Shown here piece after piece: positions 9,037 through 17,395 of a DNA stretch of 64,000 nt. The position numbers and the translations under genes were made by a program. Origin of the DNA: Palsa-1400 sp036501625 (lineage in GTDB: Bacteria; Verrucomicrobiota; Verrucomicrobiia; Limisphaerales; Palsa-1400); the NCBI GenBank assembly GCA_036501625.1, contig DASXZY010000071.1, forward strand, positions 119,238-183,237, written 5' to 3'. The notes beneath the pieces were generated by a model. The model was given only the letters and a program-made list of their open reading frames with translations, ran no database searches and was not told the origin of the DNA. Position 1 is the stretch's first letter. The number at the start of each line of letters is the position of its first letter.

Positions 9037-9972
9037 TCAGTGGCCGTCAGCGGCCCACGGGTCCCACCACAGCAGCCCTTTGCCGCCGGGGCCGGAGCCG
9101 TTGTTGTTGGAAAGCTTGGAGAAAGTGTTCGTGACCATGAAATCCACGTGGCCGTCGATCGCGAGAATATTCCCGCCACTTTTGGTGTGCAGGCGACCGA
9201 TGCCTTCGTTGCCATTGGGCGGGGCGCTGGGGAAATTGGAACCATCATTCCACTCAAAATTCAACTCTCCCATTGGTTCCGTCGATGTTGTGAGGAACTC
9301 GTCCGGCTCCCATAGCAAATAACACGAAGAGCTCCAGACTTGGGTCATTTTGGCGTTGCGATATGGGGGGGGGGCGGTAACTCCAACAGGGCCAGGGATT
9401 GCAACATAGTTTCCAAAGCCGCATTGCGAGCCATTCATGACATACGTTGAAAGCTTATCCTCACGCCCTCCGCCTCCGATAGTAGTACTAACTGGCTCCT
9501 GGGCGTAATCCTTGCTTTTGACATCCTTCGGGCACAGATAGGATTGTGAGTTATGCATATAAAACCACCAATCTCCGGTAGTCCACGCGGACTGCGGATC
9601 CGTTTTGTATGGAATGATAAATGGGTCAGGCCGCACGGCTGTCGCTGCCAGCGTCGCCGCGTAGGTGTTGGCCCCCGGCGTAAGGTTGTAGAGCCATCCG
9701 CCGCCGGGTTGTTTCGCGGTCATCCCGTCCCATTGGCAGAAGGCCATGACGTCGGTATTGTCATCGCAATACATATGGCACGCGGCGCCCATTTGCTTGA
9801 GATTATTGGTGCATGTCCTAGCCTGCGCGTTGTCCTTGGCCATGGACAAGGCCGGCAAAAGCAGCGAGGCCAGGATCGCGATAATCGCGATGACGACCAG
9901 AAGCTCGATCAGCGTGAAAGCTTCGGAGCGGGCTTCATTTTTGCCGGTTGCAGCGGAGTGAATTGGGTTCAT
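9037..9972 (-). CDS. Prepilin-like protein, H-X9-DG family variant
   Basis: The 311-residue protein has a 19-20 residue hydrophilic leader and then EAFTLIELLVVIAIIAILAS, the processed helix of type II secretion/type IV pseudopilins. Near the end, HTKSGGNILAIDGH matches the H-X9-DG signature with one extra residue between His and Asp-Gly. It is a paralogue in style of the protein at 2525-3463 but clearly divergent in the middle domain. The gene stands alone between argG and gpsA with no secretion-machinery genes beside it. It contains a ten-C run on its coding strand (9365-9374). Function unknown beyond probable prepilin peptidase processing. Confidence 0.87.
   Translation of the reverse strand: MNPIHSAATGKNEARSEAFTLIELLVVIAIIAILASLLLPALSMAKDNAQARTCTNNLKQMGAACHMYCDDNTDVMAFCQWDGMTAKQPGGGWLYNLTPGANTYAATLAATAVRPDPFIIPYKTDPQSAWTTGDWWFYMHNSQSYLCPKDVKSKDYAQEPVSTTIGGGGREDKLSTYVMNGSQCGFGNYVAIPGPVGVTAPPPYRNAKMTQVWSSSCYLLWEPDEFLTTSTEPMGELNFEWNDGSNFPSAPPNGNEGIGRLHTKSGGNILAIDGHVDFMVTNTFSKLSNNNGSGPGGKGLLWWDPWAADGH
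9365..9374. repeat. Homopolymer G10/C10 tract inside the pseudopilin gene
   Basis: Ten consecutive G on the plus strand fall in the coding region of the minus-strand pseudopilin, where they encode part of an Ala-Pro-Pro-Pro stretch. Slippage here would frameshift the last third of the protein, including the H-X9-DG region. It could be a phase-variation site or a place where sequencing is unreliable. Confidence 0.9.
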
Positions 9973-10169
9973 GTGTTTCTTGCGATGTTGGTTTCACGGG
10001 AAAAAACATGCCCGGCTTCCGGGGATGGAGCCGAAGCCGCCAGCGGCGCTTTCAAAGCAACGGGCATGCGGCGACAATGTGCCAAATTGGCGGGAGAAGC
10101 AAGAAAATTTTTATCGCCAAAACATTTGACGCTTTTGGCATAAGCCGTGCTTGCGGAATGATTTTGCCG

Positions 10170-11150
10170 TCAATCCTCCGGCTTCGGTTCGCGGCCCATC
10201 AAGTCATGCACGGCTTGGCGGACTTCCTTGCCTTCGTACAACATGGCGCGGACTTCGTCGATGATGGGAGTCTCGATGCCGAGGGTTCGCGCCAATTGGA
10301 AGGCGGCGCGCGCGGTCGGGTAGCCTTCAGCCACGCTGCGAGTGTCCGCCAGGATGGCCTCGACCTTCTCGCCGCGGCCGATGCGCTCGCCGAAGGCGCG
10401 ATTGCGGCTCAGGCGCGAATAACAGGTCACCACCAGATCGCCCAAACCGCTCAGGCCCGAAAACGTCTCCGCACCCGCCCCGCGCGCGACGCCCAGCCGC
10501 CGCATCTCCACCAATCCGCGCGTGACCAGTCCCGCCTTGGCGTTGTCGCCGAAGCCGAGGCCGTCGCCGATTCCCGCCGCGAGCGCCACCACGTTTTTGA
10601 TCGCACCACCCAACTCGACGCCCGCCACGTCCGTGGTGGTATAGACGCGGAACGCGGGACGGCCAAAGAGCGCCTGCACCGTCCTGGCCGTTTCGGGTTG
10701 CGGATGGGCCGCCACGATGGCCGCCGGGATGCCGCGGGCGACTTCCATGGCCAGGGTCGGACCGGAAAGGGCGGCGGCATCGGCCTTGGGCATGGTGGAT
10801 TTGAGCAGGCCGGACATGGTCAGGCCGGTTTCGTATTCGATGCCTTTGGTCACGCTGACGGCCAGGCCCCCAAAGCTGGAGAACAGGCTGGTTACCTCGC
10901 GGAAAAATTTGGACGGCACGGCGATGACGACGCACTCGGCGCCCCGGATGGCGAGGGCGGGCTGCGCGTGGAATACAATGTCAGGGGAAAGCAGGATGCC
11001 CGGCAAATAGGATGAGTTGAAGCGGGTCTCGCGCAATAGAGCCAAGTGGTGGGCGTCATGCCCCCAAACCGTGACCGCGTGATTGTTCTCGCACAGGATG
11101 TTGGCCAGGGCTGTCCCCCACGCTCCCGCGCCGATGACGGTGACCTTCAT
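10170..11150 (-). CDS. gpsA: NAD(P)-dependent glycerol-3-phosphate dehydrogenase
   Basis: The 326-residue enzyme reduces dihydroxyacetone phosphate to sn-glycerol 3-phosphate for phospholipid synthesis. The N-terminal dinucleotide-binding motif is GAGAWGTALA. The catalytic-lysine region reads VSVTKGIE, and the family segments SGPTLAMEVARGIPAA and LSGLGDLVVTC are present. The start at 11150 overlaps the plsY stop by ATGA, which indicates translational coupling. Its product is the substrate that PlsY acylates, so the pair forms a small phospholipid operon. Confidence 0.97.
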   Translation of the reverse strand: MKVTVIGAGAWGTALANILCENNHAVTVWGHDAHHLALLRETRFNSSYLPGILLSPDIVFHAQPALAIRGAECVVIAVPSKFFREVTSLFSSFGGLAVSVTKGIEYETGLTMSGLLKSTMPKADAAALSGPTLAMEVARGIPAAIVAAHPQPETARTVQALFGRPAFRVYTTTDVAGVELGGAIKNVVALAAGIGDGLGFGDNAKAGLVTRGLVEMRRLGVARGAGAETFSGLSGLGDLVVTCYSRLSRNRAFGERIGRGEKVEAILADTRSVAEGYPTARAAFQLARTLGIETPIIDEVRAMLYEGKEVRQAVHDLMGREPKPED

Positions 11151-11773
11151 GACTTCTTCGCTCCCACGCGGCTTTCTGTGCCTTTGAGGAGGCGCTGGAT
11201 GTTGGCCTTGTGTTTGTAAATGGAGAGAATGCTCACGCAAGTCATGACGAGGGTCATGGTTGGGCTGCCGTTAAAAAGCCAGACGGCGAAAGGCAGGACG
11301 ATCGCGGCCGCGATGGAGGCGGCCGACACGTATCGGCTAACGGCCAGCACCAAGCCCCAAACCGCCAGCGCCGTCAAACACGCGAAGGGCGCCCAGGCCA
11401 TCACCACGCCGGCGGAGGTCGCGATGCCTTTGCCGCCTTTGAACCACAGCCAGCAACTATAAATGTGCCCGACAATGGCCGCCACGCCGCCGGCCACTTT
11501 CAAGTGCTCCCGCGGCACGCCCGATTCCGGGAAGAAATGCAGCGCCAGCACTGGCACCCACCACGCGGAGACGAAACCCTTGCAGGCATCGGCGGCGAGC
11601 ACGATGGCCCCCGCCCTTTTGCCGAGGACGCGCATGACATTGGTGGCGCCGATATTGCCGCTGCCGGCCGTGCGCACATCGATGCCGCAAGCCATGCCCG
11701 CCAAATAGCCGGAGGGAATGGCCCCCAGCAAATAGCAGACAACCATCACAAAAATGTAAGCGCCGGCGGCCAC
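11147..11773 (-). CDS. plsY: Acyl-phosphate:glycerol-3-phosphate acyltransferase
   Basis: PlsY transfers an acyl group from acyl-phosphate to glycerol 3-phosphate in the inner membrane. The 208-residue protein is strongly hydrophobic with about five membrane spans. It contains the PlsY motifs SGNIGATNVMRVLGK and GGKGIATSAG. The best start is a GTG at 11773, with a GGAAAG element about ten bases upstream; no ATG gives the complete first helix. It is followed by gpsA with an ATGA overlap. The C-terminus is basic. Confidence 0.95.
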   Translation of the reverse strand: MAAGAYIFVMVVCYLLGAIPSGYLAGMACGIDVRTAGSGNIGATNVMRVLGKRAGAIVLAADACKGFVSAWWVPVLALHFFPESGVPREHLKVAGGVAAIVGHIYSCWLWFKGGKGIATSAGVVMAWAPFACLTALAVWGLVLAVSRYVSAASIAAAIVLPFAVWLFNGSPTMTLVMTCVSILSIYKHKANIQRLLKGTESRVGAKKS

Positions 11774-11954
11774 ATCAACAGCTTTCCAAATTCAAAATGA
11801 TTCGCGTCACTCCGTGAAGATTAAGATTAAGACCGGGAGTTGGGAAAGAAAAAGCGGACGCGGCCTGGATGGGGGCGGCAGACGGCGCGCTCGTTTTAAC
11901 GGAATTTTAGCGGTTTGGCGGCTGGTTTTGATTACCGCGCGAGGCCGGGGCGTG

Positions 11955-11974
11955 CGATGTTCGCATCGTTGACA
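11955..11974 (+). promoter_or_regulatory. UUCG-type hairpin followed by a TTGACA hexamer upstream of the kdp genes
   Basis: CGATG-TTCG-CATCG (11955-11968) would form a tetraloop hairpin and is followed directly by TTGACA (11969-11974), a consensus -35 box. A matching -10 element would fall at about 11992-11998, on top of the first codon of the small ORF at 11997, and AGTTTA/GTTTAT there is only a fair match. If this promoter is used, transcripts would start inside that ORF and serve kdpF onward. No KdpE site was identified with confidence. Confidence 0.3.
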
Positions 11975-11996
11975 GCGCCGAGCGCGCATCAAGTTT

Positions 11997-12080
11997 ATGA
12001 ATGACTTAATATACATCGCGGTCATAGCCGGCTTTTTCGCGCTGGCGGCGCTTTACGTCCGGTTTTGCGCCAAACTGTAG
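11997..12080 (+). CDS. Small single-span membrane peptide upstream of kdpF
   Basis: This 27-residue frame (MNDLIYIAVIAGFFALAALY, then VRFCAKL) is one transmembrane helix ending in a short basic tail. It is too short for most gene callers. It lies 11 bases ahead of kdpF. I recall short proteins of the same size with a 'YVR.C..L' ending next to kdp genes in other phyla, but I cannot confirm homology here. A role as an accessory subunit of the Kdp complex is inference. The possible TTGACA promoter at 11969 would bypass its start, which counts somewhat against it. Confidence 0.55.
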   Translation: MNDLIYIAVIAGFFALAALYVRFCAKL

Positions 12081-12091
12081 GAGCCAAATTT

Positions 12092-12175
12092 ATGTGGAAC
12101 ATCATTGTCGGAGCCGTTTCGCTGCTGCTGTTCATTTATCTGGTGGCGGCCATGTTGCGGCCGGAAAAATTTTAA
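12092..12175 (+). CDS. kdpF: K+-transporting ATPase small subunit KdpF
   Basis: The 27-residue peptide MWNIIVGAVSLLLFIYLVAA-MLRPEKF has the typical KdpF pattern: one helix, then 'YL..A.L.PE.F'. KdpF stabilises the KdpABC complex in the inner membrane. It sits 18 bases before kdpA, the usual position. Its 27 residues agree with the usual 26-30. Confidence 0.9.
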   Translation: MWNIIVGAVSLLLFIYLVAAMLRPEKF

Positions 12176-12193
12176 AAGCCCAAAGGAACCATT

Positions 12194-14044
12194 ATGTCTC
12201 GACCTTCTGACTGGCTGCAATTGGCAGTGTACGTCGCCGCGCTGGCCGCGATCACCAAGCCGATGGGTTTGTATCTGGGCCGCGTGCTTGACGCCAAGGG
12301 CAAAACGTGGCTGGACCCGATCCTCAAACCATTGGAGAAGCTGACCTACTGGCTGCTGGGCGTGAACCCGGAGGAGGAACAGGATTGGAAACTCTACACC
12401 TTCGCCATGCTGCTGTTCAGCCTGGTGAGCTGCGTGTTCACCTATGCGATTTTGCGCTTGCAAAAATACCTGCCGCTCAATCCGCAGGGATTTGACAATC
12501 TCACGCCGGACCTGGCCTTCAACACCGCCGCCAGTTTTACGACCAACACCGATTGGCAAAACTACGGCGGTGAAAACACCATGTCCTACCTTTCGCAGAT
12601 GGTGGCGCTGGTCATCCATAATTTCGCTTCCGCCGCCGCGGGCATCGGACTGGCGGCGGCGCTGGTGCGCGCGCTGGCGCGGCATTCGGCCAAAACGCTG
12701 GGAAATTTCTGGGTCGATCTGACGCGTGTCACGTATTATTTGCTGCTGCCGATTTGCGTGGTTTTCGCGGCCGCCTTGATCTCGCAGGGGATGATCCAGA
12801 ATTTCAAGCCTTACACGAAAGCCAAACTGACCGAAGCTTACACGACGCAAGTCCCCAAGCTCGATGACAAAGGCCAGGCCGTCACGACCAACGTCCCCGC
12901 GCAGCCGCCGCGGTTGGACGCCAAAGGCCAGCCCGTGATGACCAACATGCCGGTCATGGTGGACCAAAAAGTGGAGGAGCAAACGATCCCGCAAGGACCG
13001 ATGGCCTCGCAAGTGGCCATCAAGATGCTCGGCACCAACGGCGGCGGTTACACCAACGCCAACGCCGCATATCCCTTTGAAAATCCGACGCCGCTTTCCA
13101 ATTTCCTGCAAATGCTCTCCATCTTTGCCATCGGCAGCGGGCTGACGTATTACCTGGGGCGCCAGACCAAAAATCAGGCGCACGGCTGGTCGGTCTGGGC
13201 GGCAATGATGGCGCTGTTCCTGGCCGGGGTGTTCCTGTGCTGGTGGGCGGAGGCGCGCGGCAATCCCATTCACCAGCAATTGGGTGTCATGGCCTCCGGC
13301 GGCAACATGGAAGGCAAGGAGGTGCGCTTCGGCATTTTCAATTCCGCGCTGTTCGCCACTGTCACGACCTCGGCCTCGTGCGGCGCGGTCAATGCCATGC
13401 ACGATTCCTTCACCGCGCTGGGCGGGTTCGTGCCGCTGTTCAATATTCAATTGGGGGAAATTATCATTGGCGGCGTTGGCGCGGGTTTGTACGGAATGCT
13501 GGTCTTCGTTGTGCTGGCGGTGTTCATCGCTGGATTGATGGCCGGGCGGACGCCGGAATATTTGGGCAAGAAGATTCAATCGTACGATGTCAAAATGTCG
13601 ATGCTCGCGCTGCTGATTCTCGCGCTTTCGACACTCGGCTTTTCCGCGTGGGCCGCCGTCAGCAAATGGGGCGCCGATCCTTTGGGCAATGCCGGCCCTC
13701 ATGGGCTGAGTGAAATTCTTTACGCCTACAGCTCTGCCAATGGCAACAACGGCAGCGCCTTCGCCGGATTGAGCGGCAACACGCCGCGGCTCAACACCAC
13801 GCTCGGCCTGGCCATGCTGATCGGCCGCTTTCTGATGATTATTCCGATCATGGGGCTGGCCGGCTCGCTCGCGGCCAAAAAGATTTCCCCGCCGAGCGCG
13901 GGCACGTTCCCGGTTTCTGGTTTCACGTTCGTGGTTTTGCTTCTGGGCACCGTGTTGCTGGTGGGCGCGTTGAACTTTTTGCCGGCGCTTTCGTTGGGGC
14001 CGGTGATCGAACATTTCCTGACCAACCAGGGCAAACTCTATTGA
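12194..14044 (+). CDS. kdpA: K+-transporting ATPase potassium-binding subunit KdpA, with an extra periplasmic insert
   Basis: KdpA is the channel-like subunit of the high-affinity KdpFABC potassium pump. The sequence has about ten membrane spans and the selectivity-filter segments characteristic of the family, including FNTAASFTTNTDWQNYGGE, KMLGTNGGGYTNANAA and TTSASCGAVNAMHDS. At 616 residues it is about 55 longer than the E. coli protein. Most of the difference is an insert between QNFKPYTK and TIPQGPMASQ (about residues 208-262), which contains two imperfect copies of a 16-residue unit. The gene is three bases ahead of kdpB. The remainder looks intact, so the pump is probably functional. 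Confidence 0.96.
   Translation: MSRPSDWLQLAVYVAALAAITKPMGLYLGRVLDAKGKTWLDPILKPLEKLTYWLLGVNPEEEQDWKLYTFAMLLFSLVSCVFTYAILRLQKYLPLNPQGFDNLTPDLAFNTAASFTTNTDWQNYGGENTMSYLSQMVALVIHNFASAAAGIGLAAALVRALARHSAKTLGNFWVDLTRVTYYLLLPICVVFAAALISQGMIQNFKPYTKAKLTEAYTTQVPKLDDKGQAVTTNVPAQPPRLDAKGQPVMTNMPVMVDQKVEEQTIPQGPMASQVAIKMLGTNGGGYTNANAAYPFENPTPLSNFLQMLSIFAIGSGLTYYLGRQTKNQAHGWSVWAAMMALFLAGVFLCWWAEARGNPIHQQLGVMASGGNMEGKEVRFGIFNSALFATVTTSASCGAVNAMHDSFTALGGFVPLFNIQLGEIIIGGVGAGLYGMLVFVVLAVFIAGLMAGRTPEYLGKKIQSYDVKMSMLALLILALSTLGFSAWAAVSKWGADPLGNAGPHGLSEILYAYSSANGNNGSAFAGLSGNTPRLNTTLGLAMLIGRFLMIIPIMGLAGSLAAKKISPPSAGTFPVSGFTFVVLLLGTVLLVGALNFLPALSLGPVIEHFLTNQGKLY
12851..12952 (+). repeat. Two imperfect copies of a 16-codon unit within kdpA
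   Basis: The copies lie at 12851-12898 and 12905-12952, separated by two codons. They encode VPKLDDKGQAVTTNVP and PPRLDAKGQPVMTNMP, with shared pattern P-[KR]-L-D-x-K-G-Q-x-V-x-T-N-x-P. The unit is hydrophilic and falls in the loop before a selectivity-filter segment. It looks like an internal duplication that has diverged. Confidence 0.85.
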
Positions 14045-14047
14045 CCT

Positions 14048-16090
14048 ATGACGCATAAAGCTCCCTCTCTTTTCGACTGGAACATTGCCGGGCCGGCCAT
14101 CGTCAACGCCTTTAAAAAGCTGCATCCGATGCTGATGCTCAAGAACCCCGTGATGTTTGTCACGATGGTTGGCGCGGCTTTGACGACCGTGCCCATTTTC
14201 ACCGGCGCGGCCGGCCAGCGCGGCTTCATTTTCCAACTCGCGCTCTGGCTCTGGTTCACCGTTCTCTTTGCCAATTTCGCTGAAGCCGTCGCGGAGGGCC
14301 GCGGCAAAGCCCAGGCCGACAGCCTTCGCAAAAGCCGCAAGGAAACCATCGCCCGCCGCTTGCGCAATGCCAAGGAAGAGCCGGTGCCGGCGACTGATTT
14401 GCAAAAAGGCGACCTGGTCGTGTGCGAGGCCGATGACATCATTCCGGCCGACGGCGACGTGGTTGAAGGCATCGCGAGTGTTGATGAAGCGGCGATCACC
14501 GGGGAATCCGCGCCGGTCATCCGCGAGAGCGGCGGCGACCGTTGCGCGGTCACAGGCGGCACGCGCGTGTTGAGCGACCGCATCGTCATTCGCGTCACGT
14601 CGGAAAAAGGAAACATGTTCCTGGACCGCATGATCGCGATGGTCGAAGGCGCGCGCCGCCAAAAGACTCCCAACGAAATCGCGCTGACCATTCTGCTCTC
14701 GGCCCTGACCGTGATCTTTTTGCTTGTCTGCGTGACACTCAAGCCGTTCGGGATTTATTCCAACACCGATTTTTCCGTGCCCGTGCTGGTGGCGCTGCTG
14801 GTCTGCCTGATTCCGACGACCATCGGCGGGCTGTTGAGCGCCATCGGCATCAGCGGGATCGACCGCCTCATCCGGCGCAACGTCCTGGCCATGAGCGGCC
14901 GCGCGGTCGAAGCCGCGGGCGATGTCGATGTCCTGTTGCTTGACAAAACCGGCACCATCACACTTGGCAATCGCATGGCGGCCAAATTCATCGCCGCGCC
15001 TCAGATCAAAATTGAGCGCCTGGCCGACGCCGCCCAATTGGCGTCGCTGGCCGACGAAACGCCCGAAGGCCGTTCCATCGTGGTGCTGGCCAAGGAACAA
15101 TTCAGCCTGCGCGGGCGCGAAGTGGCGCAGAACCACGCGCAGTTCGTGCCGTTCAGCGCGCAGACGCGCATGAGCGGCGTCAATTTCCCGGCCGTCGATG
15201 GCCAGCCCGCGCGCGGCATTCGCAAAGGCGCGGCCGAGGCCATCTCGATTTACGTGGACCAGGCCGGGGGAAAATTTCCGCAGGGCGTCACGAGTGTGGT
15301 GGAGGAGATTTCTCGTTCGGGCGGCACGCCGCTGGTGGTGGCGGAGGGGTGCGAGGTGCTGGGCGTCGTGCAGCTCAAGGACGTCGTCAAAGGCGGCATC
15401 AAGGAGCGCTTCGCCCAATTGCGCAAGATGGGCATCCGCACGGTCATGATCACCGGCGACAACCAGCTCACCGCCGCCGCCATCGCGGCCGAGGCGGGCG
15501 TGGACGATTTCATGGCCCAGGCCACGCCGGAACAAAAGCTCAGGCGCATCCGCGAGGAACAAGCCGCCGGCCATCTGGTCGCCATGACCGGCGACGGCAC
15601 CAACGACGCCCCGGCCCTCGCGCAGGCGGACGTCGGCGTGGCCATGAACACCGGCACGCAGGCCGCGCGCGAGGCCGGCAACATGGTTGATCTTGACAGC
15701 AATCCGACCAAGCTCATTGAGATCGTGGAAATCGGCAAGCAATTGCTCATCACGCGCGGTTCGCTCACGACCTTCAGCATCGCCAACGACGTGGCCAAGT
15801 ATTTCGCGATCATTCCCGCGATGTTGATGGGAACGTTTCCGGCCATCGCGCCGCTGAATGTGATGTCGCTGCACAGCCCGGCCAGCGCCATTCTCAGCGC
15901 CGTCATTTTCAACGCGCTCATCATCATCGTGCTCATCCCCCTCGCCTTGCGCGGCGTGGCCTACAAGCCGATTGGCGCGCTGGCCATTTTGCAGCGCAAC
16001 CTGCTCATCTACGGATTGGGCGGAATCATCATCCCGTTCGTTGGCATCAAAGTCATCGACCTCGCCATCACGGCCCTCAAACTCGTATAA
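14048..16090 (+). CDS. kdpB: K+-transporting ATPase ATP-binding subunit KdpB
   Basis: The 680-residue P-type ATPase powers the Kdp pump. The phosphorylation motif DKTGTITLGN, the actuator motif AAITGESAPV and the hinge motif TGDGTNDAPALAQ are all present. The dephosphorylation TGES loop is intact, and seven or so membrane helices are visible. Length equals the usual 680-690. The start at 14048 follows the kdpA stop by three bases, and kdpC begins four bases after the kdpB stop, so the genes are one transcription unit. Confidence 0.98.
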   Translation: MTHKAPSLFDWNIAGPAIVNAFKKLHPMLMLKNPVMFVTMVGAALTTVPIFTGAAGQRGFIFQLALWLWFTVLFANFAEAVAEGRGKAQADSLRKSRKETIARRLRNAKEEPVPATDLQKGDLVVCEADDIIPADGDVVEGIASVDEAAITGESAPVIRESGGDRCAVTGGTRVLSDRIVIRVTSEKGNMFLDRMIAMVEGARRQKTPNEIALTILLSALTVIFLLVCVTLKPFGIYSNTDFSVPVLVALLVCLIPTTIGGLLSAIGISGIDRLIRRNVLAMSGRAVEAAGDVDVLLLDKTGTITLGNRMAAKFIAAPQIKIERLADAAQLASLADETPEGRSIVVLAKEQFSLRGREVAQNHAQFVPFSAQTRMSGVNFPAVDGQPARGIRKGAAEAISIYVDQAGGKFPQGVTSVVEEISRSGGTPLVVAEGCEVLGVVQLKDVVKGGIKERFAQLRKMGIRTVMITGDNQLTAAAIAAEAGVDDFMAQATPEQKLRRIREEQAAGHLVAMTGDGTNDAPALAQADVGVAMNTGTQAAREAGNMVDLDSNPTKLIEIVEIGKQLLITRGSLTTFSIANDVAKYFAIIPAMLMGTFPAIAPLNVMSLHSPASAILSAVIFNALIIIVLIPLALRGVAYKPIGALAILQRNLLIYGLGGIIIPFVGIKVIDLAITALKLV

Positions 16091-16094
16091 TCTT

Positions 16095-16682
16095 ATGAAA
16101 GCATTCATGGCCCAATTGCGCGGCTCAATCATGGCAACTCTCGTGCTGGCCGCGGTTTGTTGCGGCATCTATCCGCTGGTGGTTTATGGATTGGGGCAGG
16201 CGCTCTTCGCGGACAAGGCGAACGGCAGCCTTATAATTGACTCCAAGGGCGCCATTCGCGGCTCGGCGCTCATAGGGCAAAATTTCACGGCCGCGAAATA
16301 CTTCCATCCGCGCCCGTCCTCGGCCGGAAACAATGGCTACGACCCCGCCAGCTCCAGCGGCAGCAATCTTGGCCCAACCTCGCAAAAGTTGCATGACATC
16401 ATCGCCACGAATATCGCCAGCTACCGTTCGGACAACGGCCTGGCCGCCAGCGCCCCGGTGCCGGCCGACGCCGTGACCGCCTCCGCCAGCGGTTTGGACC
16501 AGCACATCAGCGTCGAGAACGCGCTGTTGCAGGCGCCGCGCGTGGCCAAGGAGCGCGGCCTCAAGGCGGACGACGTCAAGGCGCTCATCGCGGCCTTTAC
16601 GGATGCGCCTGATTTAGGTTTCCTGGGAGACGCGGGGGTGAACGTGCTGCGGTTGAATCTGGCCCTGGACGGAGTCAAGTAA
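16095..16682 (+). CDS. kdpC: K+-transporting ATPase subunit KdpC
   Basis: KdpC is the single-span subunit that enhances ATP binding by KdpB. The 195-residue protein has one N-terminal membrane helix (IMATLVLAAVCCGIYPLVVY). Family segments follow: GSALIGQNF, YFHPRPSSAG, SSGSNLGP and SGLDQHIS. The ATG at 16095 fits the family length (E. coli has 190 residues). The gene ends 11 bases before the end of the opposing kdpE. Confidence 0.97.
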   Translation: MKAFMAQLRGSIMATLVLAAVCCGIYPLVVYGLGQALFADKANGSLIIDSKGAIRGSALIGQNFTAAKYFHPRPSSAGNNGYDPASSSGSNLGPTSQKLHDIIATNIASYRSDNGLAASAPVPADAVTASASGLDQHISVENALLQAPRVAKERGLKADDVKALIAAFTDAPDLGFLGDAGVNVLRLNLALDGVK

Positions 16683-16693
16683 TCGGCGCGCTT

Positions 16694-17395
16694 TCACGCC
16701 TCCGCCTTCATGCGGTAGCCGATGCCGGACTCGGTCAATAATAATTCCGGGCGGCTCGAGTCGGTTTCCAGTTTCTCGCGCAGGTGCGCCATGTAAACGC
16801 GCAAATAGTGCGTTTGCCCGCCGTAGTTGGGGCCCCAGACTTCCTTGAGAATCTGCCCGTGGGTCACCACTTTGCCGGCGTTGCGCGCGAGCAATCGCAA
16901 CAGCGAATACTCGGTCGGCGTCAATTTGATTTCCTTCCCCTTGATCGTGACGGCGCGGCTGGAGAAATCGACCTGCAGCGGGCCGGAAACAAAGACGGCG
17001 TTGTCCCCCGCTGGCTGCGCGCGGCGGCGGGCCGCTCGCAAACGCGCCAGAAACTCGGCGGTGCTGAACGGCTTGTTCATATAGTCGTCGGCCCCGCGGT
17101 CCAGCGCGCCCACTTTGTCTTCCTCGCCTTCGCGCACCGAAAGCACCAGCACGGGCGTCTCGCTCCATTCGCGCAGGCGCCGCAGGACGGCCAGCCCATC
17201 CATGTCCGGCAAGCCGAGGTCCAGCACCACGATGTCCGGCCGGCGCTGCGCCGCTTCCACCAACCCCGCCTGCCCGCTGTCGGCTTCGAAAACGCGGTAG
17301 CCATTGCCTTCCAGAGTCACGCGCAGAAGGCGGCGCATCTGGATTTCATCGTCAATAATCAGGACCACTGGTTGATGCGAGGGGCTTTCGCTCAT
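16694..17395 (-). CDS. kdpE: Response regulator KdpE
   Basis: The 233-residue OmpR-family regulator has a receiver domain (acidic pair IDDE, phospho-acceptor Asp in VVLDLGLPD, Lys in NKPF) and a C-terminal winged-helix DNA-binding domain (LTPTEYSLLRLLARNAGKVV...YLRVYMAHLREKLE). It should activate kdpFABC when phosphorylated by KdpD. Its start overlaps the kdpD stop by four bases (ATGA). Gene order kdpD-kdpE runs opposite to kdpABC, with only 11 bases between kdpC and kdpE. Confidence 0.96.
   Translation of the reverse strand: MSESPSHQPVVLIIDDEIQMRRLLRVTLEGNGYRVFEADSGQAGLVEAAQRRPDIVVLDLGLPDMDGLAVLRRLREWSETPVLVLSVREGEEDKVGALDRGADDYMNKPFSTAEFLARLRAARRRAQPAGDNAVFVSGPLQVDFSSRAVTIKGKEIKLTPTEYSLLRLLARNAGKVVTHGQILKEVWGPNYGGQTHYLRVYMAHLREKLETDSSRPELLLTESGIGYRMKAEA

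Noticed and set aside
11774..11996. c-di-AMP (ydaO) or other riboswitch ahead of kdp
   Set aside because: I could not find the conserved ydaO core elements; only a UUCG hairpin is evident.
11807..12025. Minus-strand 72-codon frame between plsY and kdp
   Set aside because: Arg-rich with no family pattern; overlaps the small plus-strand kdp peptide and the likely promoter region.
12053..16168. Very long open minus-strand frame opposite kdpA-kdpB (about 1370 codons)
   Set aside because: It is Arg/His/Gln-rich shadow sequence antisense to well-conserved kdp genes; no family pattern is visible.
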